Source: Streptomyces rugosispiralis (lineage in GTDB: Bacteria; Actinomycetota; Actinomycetes; Streptomycetales; Streptomycetaceae). From it: a stretch of 64,000 nt of DNA. The stretch covers positions 1 to 64,000 of the forward strand of contig NZ_JANIAA010000023.1 of NCBI RefSeq assembly GCF_024505145.1, given 5' to 3'. The notes beneath the pieces were generated by a model. The model saw nothing but the letters and a program-made list of their open reading frames with translations. It did no database searches and was not told where the DNA came from. Each line of letters opens with the position of its first letter. Positions within the stretch are counted from its first letter, which is position 1. The position numbers were made by a program, and so were the translations under genes. Of the stretch, positions 8,859-17,705 are shown piece after piece.

Positions 8859-9548
8859 GTGGACATCGTCGTCAAGGGCCGTAAAACTGAGGTGCCCGAG
8901 CGGTTCCGGAAGCACGTGGCCGAGAAGCTGAAGCTGGATAAGATCCAGAAGCTCGACGGCAAGGTGATCAGCCTCGACGTCGAGGTGTCCAAGGAGCACA
9001 ACCCGCGGCAGTCCGACCGCGCCGACCGAGTGGAGATCACGCTCCGCTCGCGGGGCCCGGTGATCCGGGCGGAGGCCGCCGCGGCCGATCCGTACGCAGC
9101 GCTGGACCTGGCGGCCAGCAAGCTGGAGGCACGGATGCGCAAGCAGCACGACAAGCGCCATACGCGCCGTGGCAACGGTCGCATTCCGGCCAGCGACGTG
9201 GCCATCACCGTGCCCAACGCGGCGCGCATCAACGGGCATGGCGATATCGCCCCCCAGCGCACGACGGAGACCGTCCCCACCACCCGGATGGGCCCCCTGG
9301 AAGTCCAGGGCGAGGGCCCCCTGGTGGTCCGGGAGAAGACTCACGCCGCGGCTCCCATGACGCTCGACCAGGCTCTCTACGAGATGGAGCTGGTCGGGCA
9401 CGACTTCTATCTGTTCGTCGACTCCGACACCAATCGACCCAGCGTCGTCTACCGGCGGCATGGCTATGACTACGGGGTGATTCATCTTCAGCCGGAAGCG
9501 TTCGTCGGAGAGGCAGCCGGCGGCGCCGGAGGCGCACTCGGTGGCTGA
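8859..9548 (+). CDS. hpf: Ribosome hibernation-promoting factor, long form
   Basis: A 229-residue long-form HPF/YfiA. The N-terminal ribosome-binding domain starts MDIVVKGRKTEVPERFRKH, with the basic stretch MRKQHDKRHTRRG at its end. A linker of about 50 residues leads to the C-terminal dimerisation domain (MTLDQALYEMELVGHDFYLF, SVVYRRHGYDYGVIHLQPE). Long-form HPF alone dimerises 70S ribosomes into inactive 100S particles in stationary phase or stress. The GTG start at 8859 is preceded by a weak cggag. The frame stays open upstream, but that extension is not family-like. A strong terminator hairpin follows. Confidence 0.93.
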   Translation: MDIVVKGRKTEVPERFRKHVAEKLKLDKIQKLDGKVISLDVEVSKEHNPRQSDRADRVEITLRSRGPVIRAEAAAADPYAALDLAASKLEARMRKQHDKRHTRRGNGRIPASDVAITVPNAARINGHGDIAPQRTTETVPTTRMGPLEVQGEGPLVVREKTHAAAPMTLDQALYEMELVGHDFYLFVDSDTNRPSVVYRRHGYDYGVIHLQPEAFVGEAAGGAGGALGG

Positions 9549-9585
9549 CCGAGAAATTCAGCCGAATCCAGTCTGAGAAGTGAGT

Positions 9586-9621
9586 GGTGCCCCGGAGCGC
9601 CCGCGCGCCCCCCGGGGCACC
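9586..9621 (+). terminator. Terminator after hpf
   Basis: A 10-bp perfect stem, ggtgccccgg (9586-9595) with ccggggcacc (9612-9621), with a 16-nt loop, 37 bp after the hpf stop. Confidence 0.7.
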
Positions 9622-9680
9622 TCCGTGCGACCACGGCGGGACCATTCCGCCGCCCGGGCATGAAATCATGGCCCGGCGGC

Positions 9681-9707
9681 CAACCGGTGTACTGAGAGCA
9701 CCGGTTG
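9681..9707. promoter_or_regulatory. Inverted repeat upstream of response regulator
   Basis: caaccggtg (9681-9689) and caccggttg (9699-9707) form a perfect 9-bp inverted repeat with a 9-bp spacer, centred about 77 bp before the response-regulator start. It could be an operator or a small hairpin. Confidence 0.35.
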
Positions 9708-9770
9708 ACGCCAGACCGAGTGCACCCAGGGCGCGGACCGCAAGGGCCATGGCCTTCAGGGGGAGGAACG

Positions 9771-10520
9771 ATGGCGGACAGCTTCGGGCCCGTGTCCGAC
9801 GCCGGTGAAGACCATGGCGTCGGTCCGGACGGGGGCGAGCCGCGCGGCGAACCGCGCAAGGAGCCGATTCGGGTCCTCGTCGTGGACGACCACGCGCTCT
9901 TCCGGCGTGGATTGGAGATCGTCCTGGCCCAGGAGGAGGACATCCAGGTCGTCGGCGAGGCGGGGGACGGGGCCGAGGCGGTGGACAAGGCGGCGGATCT
10001 GCTGCCGGACATCGTCCTGATGGATGTGCGGATGCCCAAGCGCGGGGGGATCGAGGCCTGCACCGCCATCAAGGAGGTGGCACCCAGCGCCAAGATCATC
10101 ATGCTGACGATCAGCGATGAGGAAGCCGATCTCTACGACGCGATCAAGGCGGGGGCCACGGGCTATCTGCTGAAGGAGATCTCGACCGACGAGGTCTCGA
10201 CCGCGATCCGGGCGGTGGCGGACGGCCAGTCGCAGATCAGCCCGTCGATGGCGGCCAAGCTGCTGACCGAGTTCAAGTCGATGATCCAGCGCACCGACGA
10301 GCGGCGGCTGGTGCCCGCGCCCCGGCTCACCGACCGGGAGCTGGAGGTGCTCAAGCTGGTGGCGACCGGAATGAACAACCGGGATATCGCCAAGGAGCTG
10401 TTCATCAGCGAGAACACCGTGAAGAACCACGTGCGCAACATTCTGGAGAAATTGCAGCTGCACTCCAGGATGGAGGCCGTGGTGTACGCGATGCGGGAGA
10501 AGATCCTCGAGATCAGGTGA
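9771..10520 (+). CDS. Orphan NarL/LuxR-type response regulator
   Basis: A 249-residue regulator. A disordered acidic N-terminal extension of about 30 residues precedes the receiver domain (VLVVDDHALFRRG; phospho-acceptor Asp85 in VLMDVRMPKRG; Lys in GYLLKEIST). A LuxR-type helix-turn-helix closes the protein (LTDRELEVLKLVATGMNNRD, ISENTVKNHVRNILEKLQ). No histidine kinase gene is adjacent, so the cognate kinase is encoded elsewhere or the protein works without one. The ATG at 9771 has a good RBS, gggagg, at about 9760. Similar orphan regulators sit between hpf and secA in other streptomycetes. Confidence 0.92.
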   Translation: MADSFGPVSDAGEDHGVGPDGGEPRGEPRKEPIRVLVVDDHALFRRGLEIVLAQEEDIQVVGEAGDGAEAVDKAADLLPDIVLMDVRMPKRGGIEACTAIKEVAPSAKIIMLTISDEEADLYDAIKAGATGYLLKEISTDEVSTAIRAVADGQSQISPSMAAKLLTEFKSMIQRTDERRLVPAPRLTDRELEVLKLVATGMNNRDIAKELFISENTVKNHVRNILEKLQLHSRMEAVVYAMREKILEIR

Positions 10521-10552
10521 GGGCTGGGCCACTCGCCCGTCGCCCTTTGCCC

Positions 10553-10760
10553 CTCGGCTCTCGCCCCGAGTCCCGAGTCCCGAGTCCCGAGCCCCGGGGC
10601 TCGGGCTTGAGCCCCGGGCCTCAAGCCCGGGGGCCGGGGCCCGAGCCCGGGGGCCGGGGCATGATCCTCGAGCCCGGGGGCCGGAGCCCGGAGCCGGAGC
10701 CGGAGCCCGACCTCGACCCCGGGGCCCGGCCCCGAGCCCCGAGCCCCGGGCGAGCCGAGA
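10553..10760. repeat. Short tandem repeats between convergent genes
   Basis: The 253-bp gap between the convergent response regulator and YcaQ-like genes is mostly permuted copies of cccgag, cccggggg and gagcccg. Four cgagtcc units occur near 10567-10590, and a ggccggggcccgagcccg motif recurs. It is self-complementary over many short stretches and could terminate both genes. No coding signal was seen. Confidence 0.7.
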
Positions 10761-10773
10761 TCGGCGAGATCGG

Positions 10774-11970
10774 TCAGGCGGCCGCCGCCGAGACCGCCGC
10801 CACGAGCGGTGCGGCCAGCTCCGGGCGGTCCACGCGCTCGACCCGTACGGCGTCACAGCCCACCCATTCGGCCGCCTCCCGCAGCGCCTGCGCCATGGGG
10901 GCCACGGCCTTCGGCGACTCCAGGGACACCTGCCGGGCGACCAGGGTCGTCCCCTCCCGGCCCGGATCGACCCGGCCCAGCAGCCGCCCGCCCGACAGCA
11001 GCGGCATGGCGAAGTAGCCGTAGACCCGCTTGGGCCTGGGCACATACGCCTCCAGCCGATGGCTGAAGCCGAAGATCCGCTCGGTGCGCGCCCGGTCCCA
11101 TATCAGCGAGTCGAAGGGCGACAGCAGGGTGGTGCGGTGCCGGCCGCGCGGCGGGGTGGCCAGCGCCTCGGGGTCCGCCCAGGCCGGTTTGTCCCAGCCC
11201 TCGACCGCCACCGGCACCAGCCCCGAGTCCGCGATCACCGCCGCCACCTGCTCGCCCCTGAGCCGGTGGTAGTCGGCGATGTCCGCCCGCGTGCCCACGC
11301 CCAGGGACTGCCCGGCCAGCCGGACCAGCCGGCGCAGACACTCCCGGTCGTCCAGATCGTCATGGAGCAGGTCGTCCGGCACGGCGCGCTCCGCCAGGTC
11401 GTACACCCGCTTCCAGCCGCGCCGCTCGACGCACACCACCTCGCCGAACATCAGCGCCCGCTCGACCGCGATCTTCGCCGCCGACCAGTCCCACCACGGC
11501 CCGCCGTTCTTGGCCCCGCCCAGCTCCGTCGCGGTCAGCGGGCCCTCATCGCGCAACTGCTTCACCACCGTCTCGTACACCCCGTCCGGCAGCTCGTGGT
11601 TCCAGTGCGGACGGAAGCGGTAGGCGCGGCGCCGGAAGGCGAAGTGCGGCCACTCCTCGATCGGCAGCACACAGGCGGCGTGCGACCAGTACTCGAAGGC
11701 GTGGGTGTTGGTCCAGTACGCCGACTCGACCGCCTTACGGCCGACCGCGCCCAGCCGTGCGTACGGAATCAGCTCATGGGAGCGGGCCAGCACCGAGATC
11801 GTGTCCAGCTGCACCGCGCCCAGGTGGCGCAGCACGCCCCGCACCCCGCCACGCCGGTCGGGGGCGCCCAGCAGCCCCTGGGCGCGCAGCGCCATCCGGC
11901 GCGCCTCGTCGGCGGAGAGGGTGACCTCGGGCGTGCGGTCCACGGCGGACCCGGTGGCGGCGTTCGTCAT
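10774..11970 (-). CDS. Winged-helix protein, YcaQ crosslink-repair glycosylase family
   Basis: A 398-residue protein of the HTH-42/YcaQ superfamily. Diagnostic features are an N-terminal winged-helix region (LRHLGAVQLDTISVLARSHE), AYWTNTHAFEYWSHAACVLP and the C-terminal LLSPFDSLIWDRARTERIFG. Members such as E. coli YcaQ and Streptomyces AlkZ unhook interstrand crosslinks or remove bulky N-alkyl adducts, and some protect producers from their own DNA-damaging products. Which lesion this one handles cannot be read from sequence. The ATG at 11970 is preferred over a TTG ten codons upstream. It is convergent with the response regulator. Confidence 0.85.
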   Translation of the reverse strand: MTNAATGSAVDRTPEVTLSADEARRMALRAQGLLGAPDRRGGVRGVLRHLGAVQLDTISVLARSHELIPYARLGAVGRKAVESAYWTNTHAFEYWSHAACVLPIEEWPHFAFRRRAYRFRPHWNHELPDGVYETVVKQLRDEGPLTATELGGAKNGGPWWDWSAAKIAVERALMFGEVVCVERRGWKRVYDLAERAVPDDLLHDDLDDRECLRRLVRLAGQSLGVGTRADIADYHRLRGEQVAAVIADSGLVPVAVEGWDKPAWADPEALATPPRGRHRTTLLSPFDSLIWDRARTERIFGFSHRLEAYVPRPKRVYGYFAMPLLSGGRLLGRVDPGREGTTLVARQVSLESPKAVAPMAQALREAAEWVGCDAVRVERVDRPELAAPLVAAVSAAAA

Positions 11971-12049
11971 GGGCGCCACCGTAGTAGCACCCACTGACAA
12001 CGCCGCCGATGCCGCCCGAGCCCGCGGGACGGCCCAGCGGCCGGGCCGT

Positions 12050-12730
12050 TCAGGCGACCGTCGGCGCCGTGGATGTCCGGCCGGACGCCCGGCCGGAACC
12101 TCGGCCGGGCGCCTCCGGCTCGTGGGACGCGTTGTCCGCCTCGGAGGCCCTGGCGGGCAGATACGGCGTCGTCGAGGGCAGCCCCCAGTCGGAGGGCAGC
12201 AGCGCGCCCCGCCAGGCGTCCCGCCGGGTCCCCTGGTGGACGATCCGGGCGCGGTCCGTCCCCTCCATCCGGAAGCCCACGCCGAGGGCGACCGCCCGCG
12301 AGCCCTCGTTCCCGGCCTCGCTGCACCACTCCAGGCGCTCCACCCCGAGCCGGGTGAACGCCCACTCGATCACGGCCCGCGCCGCCTCGCATGTGTAGCC
12401 GTGCCGCCGGTGCCGGCGCGCCGTCCAGTAGCCCAGCTCGGCCTGGTGCTCGGGAGTGCGCAGATGGGCCAGCCGCACCAGGCCCATGGCGCCCACGAGG
12501 GCGCCGTCACTCCTGGTGACCACCGCGAAGTCGTAGGTCACGTCGTCACGCCAGTTCTCGGGGCAGATCCGGCCGGTGAAGTCCGCCGCGTGCGCGCGTT
12601 CGTACGGGGAGGGCACGCTGGTCCATCGCTGGATGTCCGGGTCCTGACAAGCGGCGAAGACCGCGTCAGTGTCGGAGGGGCGGAAGGGGCGCAGGACCAG
12701 GCGCTCGGTGGTGAGGGTGACAGGCTCCAT
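12050..12730 (-). CDS. GNAT N-acetyltransferase, RimJ/RimL-like
   Basis: A 226-residue acetyltransferase beginning MEPVTLTTERLVLRPFRPSD, the usual RimJ/RimL-type start. The acetyl-CoA-binding motif A lies near ELGYWTARRHRRHGYTCEAA, followed by GVERLEWCSEAGNEGSRAVA. Relatives acetylate N-terminal amines of ribosomal proteins or small amines; the substrate here is unknown. The frame is open to 12916, but the ATG at 12730 matches the family start. It is divergent from secA across 242 bp. Confidence 0.88.
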   Translation of the reverse strand: MEPVTLTTERLVLRPFRPSDTDAVFAACQDPDIQRWTSVPSPYERAHAADFTGRICPENWRDDVTYDFAVVTRSDGALVGAMGLVRLAHLRTPEHQAELGYWTARRHRRHGYTCEAARAVIEWAFTRLGVERLEWCSEAGNEGSRAVALGVGFRMEGTDRARIVHQGTRRDAWRGALLPSDWGLPSTTPYLPARASEADNASHEPEAPGRGSGRASGRTSTAPTVA

Positions 12731-12877
12731 GCGAACCGAGTCTGCGCCGCCGTCGTCACTCACCGCGAGCGGTTTCGGCGAATTGGAGGGCACCCGGAGG
12801 GCCTCTCGGGCGTTGACACGGTGAGGTGACATCCGGTCCTCGTGGTGACGGACCTCCCGGCGTGCCGGGGTCTGTCT

Positions 12878-12883
12878 TACGAT
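12878..12883 (+). promoter_or_regulatory. Candidate -10 element for secA
   Basis: TACGAT at 12878-12883 matches the actinobacterial -10 consensus and lies 90 bp before the secA GTG. No good -35 hexamer is visible at the normal spacing. AAGGAG at about 12958-12963 is the likely secA ribosome binding site and supports the GTG at 12973. Confidence 0.35.
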
Positions 12884-12972
12884 GGCCGTTGCGGCGGGGC
12901 CTGCGCCCCTTGACAATGCCGCGCCAGCGCACCCCGACCGTGCCAGGCCCGACCGGCAAGGAGCCAGCCTAC

Positions 12973-15816
12973 GTGTCCGTCCTCAACAAGCTCATGCGTG
13001 CAGGCGAAGGAAAGATCCTGCGCAAGCTGCACCGCATCGCGGACCAGGTCAATTCCATCGAAGAGGACTTCCTGTCCCTCTCCGACGCCGAGCTGCGCGC
13101 CCTCACCGACGAGTACAAGCAGCGGTACGACGACGGTGAGACCCTCGACGACCTGATGCCCGAAGCGTTCGCCACGGTGCGCGAGGCGGCCAAGCGGGTG
13201 CTCGGACAGCGTCACTACGACGTCCAGCTGATGGGCGGCGCGGCGCTGCATCTCGGGTATGTCGCCGAGATGAAGACCGGTGAGGGCAAGACCCTGGTCG
13301 GCACCCTCCCGGCGTATCTGAACGCGCTCTCGGGCAAGGGCGTCCACCTCATCACGGTCAACGACTACCTGGCCGAGCGCGACTCCGAGTGGATGGGCCG
13401 GGTGCACCGGTTCCTCGGCCTGGAGGTCGGCTGCATCCTCGCCAACATGACCCCGGCGCAGCGCCGTGAGCAGTACGCGTGCGACATCACCTACGGCACC
13501 AACAACGAATTCGGCTTCGACTACCTGCGCGACAACATGGCGTGGTCGAAGGACGAGCTGGTCCAGCGCGGCCACAACTACGCGATCGTCGACGAGGTCG
13601 ACTCGATCCTGGTGGACGAGGCCCGTACGCCGCTGATCATCTCCGGCCCGGCCGACCAGGCCACCAAGTGGTACGGCGACTTCGCCAAGCTGGTCACCCG
13701 GCTCACCCGGGGCCAGGCCGCCGAGCCGCAGAAGGGCCAGGAGGAGACCGGGGACTACGAGGTCGACGAGAAGAAGCGCACCGTCGGCATCCATGAGTCC
13801 GGGGTCACCAAGGTCGAGGACTGGCTGGGGATCGACAACCTCTACGAGTCGGTCAACACCCCGCTGGTCGGCTACCTCAACAACGCGATCAAGGCCAAGG
13901 AGCTCTTCAAGAACGACAAGGACTACGTCGTCATGGACGGCGAAGTCATGATCGTCGACGAGCACACCGGCCGTATCCTCGCGGGCCGCCGCTACAACGA
14001 AGGCATGCACCAGGCCATCGAGGCGAAGGAAGGGGTGGAGATCAAGGACGAGAACCAGACGCTCGCCACGATCACCCTCCAGAACTTCTTCCGCCTCTAC
14101 GACAAGCTCTCCGGCATGACCGGTACGGCGATGACCGAGGCCGCCGAGTTCCACCAGATCTACAAGCTCGGTGTGGTCCCGATCCCGACCCACCGCCCCC
14201 TCGCCCGGCTCGACCAGTCCGACCTGATCTACCGCACCGAGGTCGCGAAGTTCGACGCGGTGGTCGAGGACATCGTCGAGAAGCACACGAAGGGCCAGCC
14301 GGTCCTGGTCGGCACCACCTCCGTGGAGAAGTCCGAGTACCTCTCCCAGCAGCTCGCCAAGCGCGGGGTGCCGCATGAGGTGCTCAACGCCAAGCAGCAC
14401 GACCGGGAGGCGACGATCGTCGCCCAGGCCGGCCGTAAGGGCGCCGTGACCGTCGCGACGAACATGGCGGGCCGCGGTACCGACATCAAGCTCGGCGGCA
14501 ACCCCGACGACCTCGCCGAGGCCGAGCTGCGCCAGCGCGGTCTTGACCCGGTGGAGCACTCCGAGGAGTGGGCCGGCGCGCTGCCCGCCGCCCTGGAGAA
14601 GGCCGAGGCCGCGGTCAAGGCCGAGTTCGAGGAGGTCAAGGAGCTCGGCGGGCTGTATGTGCTGGGCACCGAGCGCCATGAGTCGCGCCGGATCGACAAC
14701 CAGCTGCGCGGCCGCTCCGGCCGTCAGGGCGACCCCGGCGAGTCCCGCTTCTACCTCTCGCTCGGCGACGATCTGATGCGGCTGTTCAAGGCGCAGATGG
14801 TCGAGCGCGTCATGGCGATGGCGAACGTCCCGGACGACGTCCCGATCGAGAACAAGATGGTCACGCGGGCCATCGCCTCGGCCCAGTCGCAGGTCGAGCA
14901 GCAGAACTTCGAGACCCGTAAGAACGTCCTGAAGTACGACGAGGTCCTCAACCGCCAGCGCGAGGTCATCTACGGCGAGCGCCGCCGCGTCCTGGAGGGC
15001 GAGAACCTTCAGGACCAGGTCGGCCACTTCATGGACGACACCATCGAGGCCTATGTGCGGGCGGAGACGGTCGAGGGCTTCGCCGAGGAGTGGGACCTGG
15101 ACCGGCTGTGGAACGCCTTCAAGCAGCTCTACCCGGTCAGCGTGGCCATCGAGGAGCTGGAGGAGGAGGCCGGCGACCGCGCCGGGATCACCGCCGAGTT
15201 CATCGAGGAGTCCATCAAGGACGACATCCACCAGCAGTACGAGGCGCGCGAGGAGCAGCTGGGCTCCGAGATCATGCGTGAGCTGGAGCGGCGGGTCGTG
15301 CTCTCCGTCCTGGACCGCAAGTGGCGCGAGCACCTCTACGAGATGGACTACCTCCAGGAGGGCATCGGGCTGCGCGCGATGGCCCAGAAGGACCCGCTGG
15401 TCGAGTACCAGCGCGAGGGCTTCGACATGTTCCAGGCCATGATGGAGGGCATCAAGGAGGAGTCCGTCGGCTATCTGTTCAACCTGGAGGTCCAGGTCGA
15501 GCAGCAGGTCGAGGAGGTCCCGGTCGAGGCGGCGGAGGAGCAGGTCGCTCTCGAGAAGGACGTGCAGGACGCGGTGCCGGCGGGCGCGCCGTCCGCGGGC
15601 TCCTCGGGCCGCCCCGAGATCCGCGCCAAGGGCCTGGAGGCCCCGCAGCGGCCGGACCGGCTGCACTTCTCCGCCCCGACCGTGGACGGAGAGGGTGGCG
15701 TCGTCGAGGGCGACTTCCCCAACGGTGAGACGCCCCCGCCGCCGCGGTCGGAGGCCGACGGGCTGACGCGGGCGGAGCGGCGCAAGGCGCAGAAGGGCCG
15801 CCGCCGCAAGAAGTAG
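12973..15816 (+). CDS. secA: Preprotein translocase ATPase SecA
   Basis: A 947-residue SecA, the cytoplasmic motor that pushes unfolded preproteins through SecYEG. Walker A is MKTGEGKT at residues 100-107, Walker B/DEAD is VDEVDSILVDEAR, and the second nucleotide-binding fold carries TNMAGRGTDIKLGG and RRIDNQLRGRSGRQGDPGESR. The helical scaffold and wing domains are complete. The acidic, Pro-rich C-terminus ends in RAERRKAQKGRRRKK and lacks the CxCx8CH zinc motif found in many SecAs, as is normal for actinobacteria. The GTG at 12973 (MSVLNKLMRAGEGKILRKL) follows an AAGGAG RBS. A long terminator hairpin follows. Confidence 0.98.
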   Translation: MSVLNKLMRAGEGKILRKLHRIADQVNSIEEDFLSLSDAELRALTDEYKQRYDDGETLDDLMPEAFATVREAAKRVLGQRHYDVQLMGGAALHLGYVAEMKTGEGKTLVGTLPAYLNALSGKGVHLITVNDYLAERDSEWMGRVHRFLGLEVGCILANMTPAQRREQYACDITYGTNNEFGFDYLRDNMAWSKDELVQRGHNYAIVDEVDSILVDEARTPLIISGPADQATKWYGDFAKLVTRLTRGQAAEPQKGQEETGDYEVDEKKRTVGIHESGVTKVEDWLGIDNLYESVNTPLVGYLNNAIKAKELFKNDKDYVVMDGEVMIVDEHTGRILAGRRYNEGMHQAIEAKEGVEIKDENQTLATITLQNFFRLYDKLSGMTGTAMTEAAEFHQIYKLGVVPIPTHRPLARLDQSDLIYRTEVAKFDAVVEDIVEKHTKGQPVLVGTTSVEKSEYLSQQLAKRGVPHEVLNAKQHDREATIVAQAGRKGAVTVATNMAGRGTDIKLGGNPDDLAEAELRQRGLDPVEHSEEWAGALPAALEKAEAAVKAEFEEVKELGGLYVLGTERHESRRIDNQLRGRSGRQGDPGESRFYLSLGDDLMRLFKAQMVERVMAMANVPDDVPIENKMVTRAIASAQSQVEQQNFETRKNVLKYDEVLNRQREVIYGERRRVLEGENLQDQVGHFMDDTIEAYVRAETVEGFAEEWDLDRLWNAFKQLYPVSVAIEELEEEAGDRAGITAEFIEESIKDDIHQQYEAREEQLGSEIMRELERRVVLSVLDRKWREHLYEMDYLQEGIGLRAMAQKDPLVEYQREGFDMFQAMMEGIKEESVGYLFNLEVQVEQQVEEVPVEAAEEQVALEKDVQDAVPAGAPSAGSSGRPEIRAKGLEAPQRPDRLHFSAPTVDGEGGVVEGDFPNGETPPPPRSEADGLTRAERRKAQKGRRRKK

Positions 15817-15834
15817 TGACCGGGCTGGGGTGAA

Positions 15835-15874
15835 CGGGCCGGGGCGCCGCGCGAGAGCGCGGCACCCCGGCCCG
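15835..15874 (+). terminator. Strong secA terminator
   Basis: An 18-bp stem with a single mismatch closed by a GAGA tetraloop, 18 bp after the secA stop codon. The left arm is 15835-15852 and the right arm 15857-15874. Confidence 0.8.
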
Positions 15875-16047
15875 TCGCGTTGTGCCCGCCGCCCCTGTGG
15901 GGCGGGTTCGGTGGATCGGGCCGGGTTGCGCGGATCGGATCGGCCCGCGATCGGCCCACGGGGTCGGCTCCCGGCGTCCCGGGTCCCGGGTCCTGGCTCC
16001 CTGGTCCTGGGTCGTCCCGGGGCCCGGGCGAGTGGGCCGAGCGAGTC

Positions 16048-16845
16048 CTAGGCGAGTGGGCCGAGGTCGATGGCGGCGCAGCGCCAGCGGGCGTCGGCGC
16101 CGAGTTCGAGCCGGAACGCGAGCGCTGTGAGCCGGTCTCCGGAGGCGATCCGGGCGAACGCCTCGATGACCCCGTGCCGGGGCTGGTACTCGCCACAGCG
16201 CCGTACCAGGGGCGCTGTGGCCCGTTCTCCGGCGGGGCGCAGCGGGGCGCGCGGGGCGAGTTCGATCAGCTGGTCGTAGGCGGCCGGGAGGGCGTGCCCG
16301 AGGAGGGTGTGGACGGGGCGCTGACCGCTGAGGGTGAGCACCAGCCGGTTGGCGAACCAGTAGCGCGGCAGCCGATCCCGCTCCCGCCACGCCGCGGCGG
16401 CCGCCGCGGACCGCGATACGGCCGCGGCGCGGGACGCGGGGGGCGCGCGGTGCGCGGCCGGGGCAGGGGCAGGGGGCGTGGTGATGCCCGGGGCGGCCGT
16501 CGTGGGCGGCGCGGCCGGGGCAGGGGGTGCGGCGCTGCGTGGTGCCGTCGTCGTGGGTGGTGCGGCCGTCGTGCCTGTTGTCGCGCCGCGCCGTGTGGCC
16601 GTTGTGCGGGGTGCCCGAAGCGGTGGGGTCGTGGGCGCCGGGGCCGTTGTGTGGGGTGTCTGGGGTGGTGGGGGCGTGGGTGGTGTGGCCGTTGTTGTGG
16701 GGGTGGTGCGGGGGCGGCGGGGGTCTTTGCGGCCGGGTGGGGCGCTTCGCCCCGGCCGCCCGCCGCCGCCGCGCCGTCGTACGGCCTCCCCGGCCGTCGT
16801 GGCCCGGTTCGTGGACCGGTCCGTCGCCCGGACGCCCTCACCCAT
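16048..16845 (-). CDS. Rv3235 family protein
   Basis: A 265-residue protein. Roughly the first 140 residues are very low complexity (Thr-Pro-Ala tracts). The conserved C-terminal domain of about 120 residues contains RYWFANRLVLTLSGQRPVHT, ALPAAYDQLIELAPRAPLRP and LTALAFRLELGADARWRCAA, the hallmark of Rv3235/DUF6459 proteins. Its place beside secA is conserved in actinobacteria. Biochemical function is unknown. The gene converges on secA. The start at 16845 is an ATG without a clear RBS; a later start inside the low-complexity stretch is possible. Confidence 0.82.
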   Translation of the reverse strand: MGEGVRATDRSTNRATTAGEAVRRRGGGGRPGRSAPPGRKDPRRPRTTPTTTATPPTPPPPQTPHTTAPAPTTPPLRAPRTTATRRGATTGTTAAPPTTTAPRSAAPPAPAAPPTTAAPGITTPPAPAPAAHRAPPASRAAAVSRSAAAAAAWRERDRLPRYWFANRLVLTLSGQRPVHTLLGHALPAAYDQLIELAPRAPLRPAGERATAPLVRRCGEYQPRHGVIEAFARIASGDRLTALAFRLELGADARWRCAAIDLGPLA

Positions 16846-17163
16846 GCTGCTCGCCCCGTTCTCCGCGGCCCGGCCGAATACCGGGCGGTAGCTTTCGTCG
16901 GAGAGTCTTCTACCGGCGGTTTTTCGGCCTCCGCAATCAGCGCCGAGCCCCCTTCGCGCCTACACCGCGGTTCACCTATTCGGGGCATGCGGCGGCTCAT
17001 CGGTCCCGGTCATCGGCTCGAGCGCGGCTCGCGCTCGTCTTCGTACGCCCCCGTCGGCCCCTGTCCCCCGAAAGGGGACCACCGGCCCTTCGCGGAAGGC
17101 TCGGGCGAGGGGACGGGCGATCGTATGCTGGGGGCCTATTGGTCTCTGATGAAAGCGGCAGCC
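16846..17163. other. 318-bp divergent intergenic region
   Basis: This lies between the starts of the Rv3235-like and DUF6912 genes. It includes a T-rich patch (cggtttttcgg at about 16918) and an inverted motif cccgaaagggg near 17066. No ORF with plausible coding bias was found. It should hold both promoters, but neither could be placed reliably. Confidence 0.4.
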
Positions 17164-17670
17164 ATGCGCGTCTACGTCCCCCTGACCCTCTCCGGTCTCG
17201 CCGAGGCGTACAAGGAGGGCCACCTGGGGCCGATGCCGCTGACCGCCTACGCGGTCACCCCGGCGCTCCGCGAGTGGTATCTGTCCGACGACATCGAGGA
17301 GCTGGAGTACGCGGCGCTGAGCCGGGCCGCGCAGGCGTCGCTGCGGCTGCTCGCCGTGGACCCCCGGGCGCCCCGCCGTCGGGTCGTGGTGGCCGTGGAC
17401 GTGCCCGACGGGCAGGCGGTCGCCGATCCGGACCGGGGGCTGGACCAGTCCGCGCTGGGCGAGGTGCGGATCAAGGCCGCCATACCGCTCGCGAAGGCCG
17501 CCGCCGTGCACCTTGACGCCGACGATGCCGAGCGGGACATCGCCGAGGCCGCCGACGCGCTCGGCGCGGCGGACCTCGGTGACGACGACGCGCAGTTCAC
17601 CGTGGACGGCGCCGAGGACCACGAACTCCTCTGGTACGCCACCCAGGAGATCCCCAATCTGATCGAGTGA
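17164..17670 (+). CDS. DUF6912 family protein
   Basis: A 168-residue acidic protein beginning MRVYVPLTLSGLAEAYKEGH, which matches the conserved actinobacterial DUF6912 family. Recognisable segments are TAYAVTPALREWYLSDDIEE and YAALSRAAQASLRLLA, and it ends DHELLWYATQEIPNLIE. No catalytic motif is known. The ATG at 17164 was chosen over in-frame ATGs a few codons upstream because the family starts at MRVY. The stop at 17670 lies 35 bp before the HAD gene, so the two may be co-transcribed. Confidence 0.85.
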   Translation: MRVYVPLTLSGLAEAYKEGHLGPMPLTAYAVTPALREWYLSDDIEELEYAALSRAAQASLRLLAVDPRAPRRRVVVAVDVPDGQAVADPDRGLDQSALGEVRIKAAIPLAKAAAVHLDADDAERDIAEAADALGAADLGDDDAQFTVDGAEDHELLWYATQEIPNLIE

Positions 17671-17705
17671 TGCCCGCTGTCCGACCCTCCGGGTACGGTC
17701 GTGGG

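Noticed and set aside
12877..15666. Open frame of 929 codons antisense to secA
   Set aside because: Same artefact of GC-rich coding DNA; the sense strand encodes full SecA with all motifs.
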